Positions 61,536 to 64,000 of a stretch of DNA of 64,000 nucleotides are shown here, in pieces (the stretch's first letter is position 1; every line of letters begins with the position of its first letter). The notes under the pieces were generated by a model. The model ran no database searches. It was not told the origin of the DNA and saw only the letters and a program-made list of their open reading frames with translations. The position numbers and the translations under genes were made by a program. Location: contig CALCNX010000048.1 of assembly GCA_937899715.1 (NCBI GenBank), positions 12,501 to 76,500 of the forward strand, written 5' to 3'. The stretch is from an uncultured bacterium (GTDB lineage Bacteria > Bacteroidota > Ignavibacteria > Kapaibacteriales > UBA4661).

Positions 61536-62384
61536 ATGTTTGACTTTTCGTGGAATATGCTGACGTATTTCCCGCCGGGAATTAGCACATATAGCGAAGC
61601 GCATGACGACTTGTTTCGTCTTGTCTATTGGATTTCTGCTGCTATTTTTGTGCTCGTGCAACTCACACTGGTCGTGTTTATCTTTCGGTATCGTGCTCGT
61701 CCGGGACATAAGTCTATTTACTACCACGGCAACAACGTCGTAGAATTTGTCTGGACGCTTGCGCCGACGGTTCTTTTCGCTGGCTTGGGTTTGTATAGCG
61801 ACGAGATGTGGAAAGTGATGAAGTATTCATCACGTATTCCCACGCCGGACATGGAAATTGACGTTGTGGGTCAGGCGTTTAACTGGCACGTTCGCTACCC
61901 TGGTGGCGACGGTATCTTAGGCAAGCGCCACGCGCGTTACCGCTCTGCGCAAAACCTTTTTGGTATTGACCCCACCGATTCGCATGGTAAAGACGATATT
62001 GTTATGACGGGTGAATTTAATCTACCCATCAATAAAAATGTTGTTGTTCACCTTTCGTCGGTAGATGTTTTGCACAGCTATTTCCTTCCAAATTTCCGCA
62101 TTAAGCAAGATGCCGTGCCGGGTTCGTGGATTGAGGTCTGGCATAATGGTACAAAATCCGGCAAATATGAGCTTGCGTGTGCAGAACTTTGTGGAAGTGG
62201 TCATTATGCGATGCGGGCGGTACTGAATATGCAGGCTGACGCTGATTTTGCAAAGTGGATGGATGGAAAGATTACTGCAAAGAAAGCCGTTCTCGCTGCC
62301 GAAGCTGCTAATCCGCAACCCGTTGCCCCGGCTCCTGCCGAAGCTGCTGCTCCTGCGGGTGAGCATCATGGTAGTTCGCACTAA
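61536..62384 (+). CDS. ctaC: Cytochrome c oxidase subunit II
   Basis: The 282-residue subunit takes electrons from cytochrome c. It has two N-terminal membrane helices and a cupredoxin domain. The binuclear CuA ligands are in C215-A-E-L-C219-G-S-G-H223-Y-A-M226, with the other His in DVLHSYFLP, so the site is complete. The C-terminus ends in a Pro/Ala tail and a His-containing GEHHGSSH; no cytochrome c domain is fused. No cleavable signal peptide is evident. It precedes subunit I by 74 bases. Confidence 0.96.
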   Translation: MFDFSWNMLTYFPPGISTYSEAHDDLFRLVYWISAAIFVLVQLTLVVFIFRYRARPGHKSIYYHGNNVVEFVWTLAPTVLFAGLGLYSDEMWKVMKYSSRIPTPDMEIDVVGQAFNWHVRYPGGDGILGKRHARYRSAQNLFGIDPTDSHGKDDIVMTGEFNLPINKNVVVHLSSVDVLHSYFLPNFRIKQDAVPGSWIEVWHNGTKSGKYELACAELCGSGHYAMRAVLNMQADADFAKWMDGKITAKKAVLAAEAANPQPVAPAPAEAAAPAGEHHGSSH

Positions 62385-62458
62385 AAACTAAAGGTTTGTG
62401 CGTCCGATACTCGAAATCAAACAGAAATTTTTACAACACAATTTTAACGGTGAACGCT

Positions 62459-64000
62459 ATGGCAGCAGTTGCAACACAGCATGACCACGCTCACGTCGAG
62501 ACACACGACGAAAGCCATGCGCACGACCACGCACATCACAGCGTGTCGTTCATTCGCAAATACATTTTTTCTACCGACCATAAAACTATCGCAAAGCAGT
62601 TCCTCACGACATCAATGTTTTTCTTGCTCGTGGGTGGTGCATTTGCCCTTTTCATTCGGTGGCAGCTTGCCTATCCAGGCGAGCCAATTCCACTTGTTGG
62701 AAAATGGTTGCCTGATAGTCTTGTTTCCAATGGCGCTGTGCAGCCGGGTTTCTATACCCAGCTTGTAACCATGCACGCCACAATCATGATTTTCTTCGTG
62801 ATTATCCCGATGGCAACAGGTGCATTTGCGAATTTCTGTATTCCGCTCATGATTGGCACTGACGATATGGCGATGCCAACGGTGAATATGGTTTCATTTT
62901 GGCTTGTACCTATCGCTGGTCTGACTATTATGTCGGGTTTCTTTGTAGAAGGCGGCACGGCGGCGGCAGGCTGGACAAATTATCCTCCATTAAGCGCCTC
63001 CGGTACGGGGCATATGCTCTGGGTAATTGGTGTGTTCTTGGTAGGGTTCTCCTCTATTCTCGGCGGGATGAACTACCTTGCCACAACGCTCAACAAACGT
63101 GCAAAAGGTATGCGTATGTTTGATATGCCTTTGACCGTTTGGGCACTTTTCATTACATCCATCCTTCAAGTATTGGGTACGCCCGTACTTGCTTCTGCGA
63201 TGTCTTTGCTTTTTGTTGATCAAGTGTTCCATGCCGGCATTTTTATTCCTGAAAATCTTCTTACGCCCAATGGCGGTTTGTATCCGAGTGGTGCCAATGT
63301 TGGCGCAGGTGGCGGCGGTCAGCCGGTACTCTGGCAGCACCTTTTCTGGTTCTATTCGCACCCTGCGGTTTACATTATGATTGTACCCATCATGGGTGTT
63401 GTGTCGGACGTGTTGGCAACATTTGCCCGCAAAGCAATTTTTGGCTACAAAGCAATGGTTTTTGCTATTATGGCTATCGCGTTTTTGGGCTTTGTAGTGT
63501 GGGGGCACCATATGTTCCTCTCAGGCATGAGTCCGCTTTTGGGTACGACTTTCATGCTTTCGACGATTGTAATTGCCGTGCCGTCGTCCATCAAAATTTT
63601 CAACTGGCTTGGTACAGTTTGGAAAGGGAATATCCATTTCACGACTCCGAATTTGAATGCTCTCGGCTTTATCTCAACATTTGTTTGTGGTGGCTTGAGT
63701 GGTGTGTTCATGGCTATCGGTCCGATTGACGTGTATATACACGATACTTATTTCATTGTGGCGCACATCCACTATGTGCTTTTTGGTGGTTCGCTCTTCG
63801 GCATTTTTGCGGGTATGTACTATTGGTATCCGAAAATGTTCGGTAAGATGTACAATGAAACACTTGGCAAATTCCACTTCTTCCTTACGTTCATTACATT
63901 TAATCTGTGCTTCTTCCCGATGCATATGATTGGCGTGGGTGGTCATATGCGCCGCATATACGACCCCTACGTGTACGAATTCCTAAAGCCTTTCCAGCCA
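62459..64000 (+). CDS. ctaD: Cytochrome c oxidase subunit I, A2 type (partial, runs off the window)
   Basis: At least 514 residues are encoded and the frame is still open at the window end. After a His/Asp-rich N-terminus (about residues 1-28) come the oxidase helices. The haem a ligand is in TMHATIMIFF. The CuB and cross-linked Tyr motif is Y299-S-H301-P-A-V-Y305: the Tyr-Ser pair replaces the Glu of the HPEVY motif of A1 oxidases, which marks the A2 subfamily of Rhodothermus marinus caa3. Further CuB histidines are in WGHHMFLSGM. It pumps protons while reducing oxygen to water. Confidence 0.96.
   Translation, partial: MAAVATQHDHAHVETHDESHAHDHAHHSVSFIRKYIFSTDHKTIAKQFLTTSMFFLLVGGAFALFIRWQLAYPGEPIPLVGKWLPDSLVSNGAVQPGFYTQLVTMHATIMIFFVIIPMATGAFANFCIPLMIGTDDMAMPTVNMVSFWLVPIAGLTIMSGFFVEGGTAAAGWTNYPPLSASGTGHMLWVIGVFLVGFSSILGGMNYLATTLNKRAKGMRMFDMPLTVWALFITSILQVLGTPVLASAMSLLFVDQVFHAGIFIPENLLTPNGGLYPSGANVGAGGGGQPVLWQHLFWFYSHPAVYIMIVPIMGVVSDVLATFARKAIFGYKAMVFAIMAIAFLGFVVWGHHMFLSGMSPLLGTTFMLSTIVIAVPSSIKIFNWLGTVWKGNIHFTTPNLNALGFISTFVCGGLSGVFMAIGPIDVYIHDTYFIVAHIHYVLFGGSLFGIFAGMYYWYPKMFGKMYNETLGKFHFFLTFITFNLCFFPMHMIGVGGHMRRIYDPYVYEFLKPFQP

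Overview
The window looks like chromosomal DNA from a non-phototrophic, aerobic, Gram-negative member of the FCB group (Bacteroidota/Chlorobiota side, perhaps near Ignavibacteria or Kapabacteria). The basis is a DUF5103 type IX secretion plug-like protein, a TonB-C lipoprotein, many outer-membrane barrels and lipoproteins, few Shine-Dalgarno sites, promoter-like TAnnTTTG boxes, and an A2-type haem-copper oxidase resembling that of Rhodothermus. This placement is inference; no rRNA or tRNA gene was seen.

Layout. 1-4950: a defence-like island with a helicase-free type ISP/IIG restriction-modification enzyme, an EVE-domain protein, a conserved hypothetical, and several palindromic dispersed elements. 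4965-13052: an outer-membrane protein, an anti-sigma-type ATPase, DNA polymerase I, a TPR lipoprotein and a small coiled-coil membrane protein. 13118-23610: one co-oriented signalling cluster (NtrC-type regulator, CheW, HEAT-repeat protein, CheR, two CheY, CheZ-like, CheA, CheB) with no receptor gene; the CheZ-like protein ends in four FliM-like CheY-docking motifs. 23762-29969: Fur regulator, arginine decarboxylase, and the glyoxylate shunt pair isocitrate lyase and malate synthase. 30123-42507: AIPR phage-defence protein overlapping Sua5, HisIE, GNAT, MlaE, a methyltransferase, TonB-C lipoprotein, guanylate kinase, pentapeptide-repeat membrane protein, acyl-CoA dehydrogenase, T9SS plug-like protein and ProC.

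42954-59760: surface lipoproteins and outer-membrane barrels mixed with repair and metabolic genes (3-methyladenine glycosylase, peroxiredoxin, metallophosphoesterase, GDP-mannose epimerase-like protein, pyrimidine-nucleoside phosphorylase, thioesterase, a Ser/Thr pseudokinase with WD40 repeats, FAH-family hydrolase, 7TM-DISM histidine kinase). Two places carry the same tail-to-tail pair, glycosylase 3' end against barrel 3' end. At one the glycosylase is whole and the barrel is a relic; at the other the barrel is whole and the glycosylase is a relic. A third, frameshifted glycosylase relic lies near 59.4 kb. 59761-64000: respiration, with NuoA, NuoB, a membrane-anchored cytochrome c, oxidase subunit II and a subunit I running off the window end.

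Together the genes describe an aerobic heterotroph able to grow on acetate or fatty acids through the glyoxylate shunt, with a chemosensory pathway whose output phosphatase is unusually built, and with at least two phage-defence modules.
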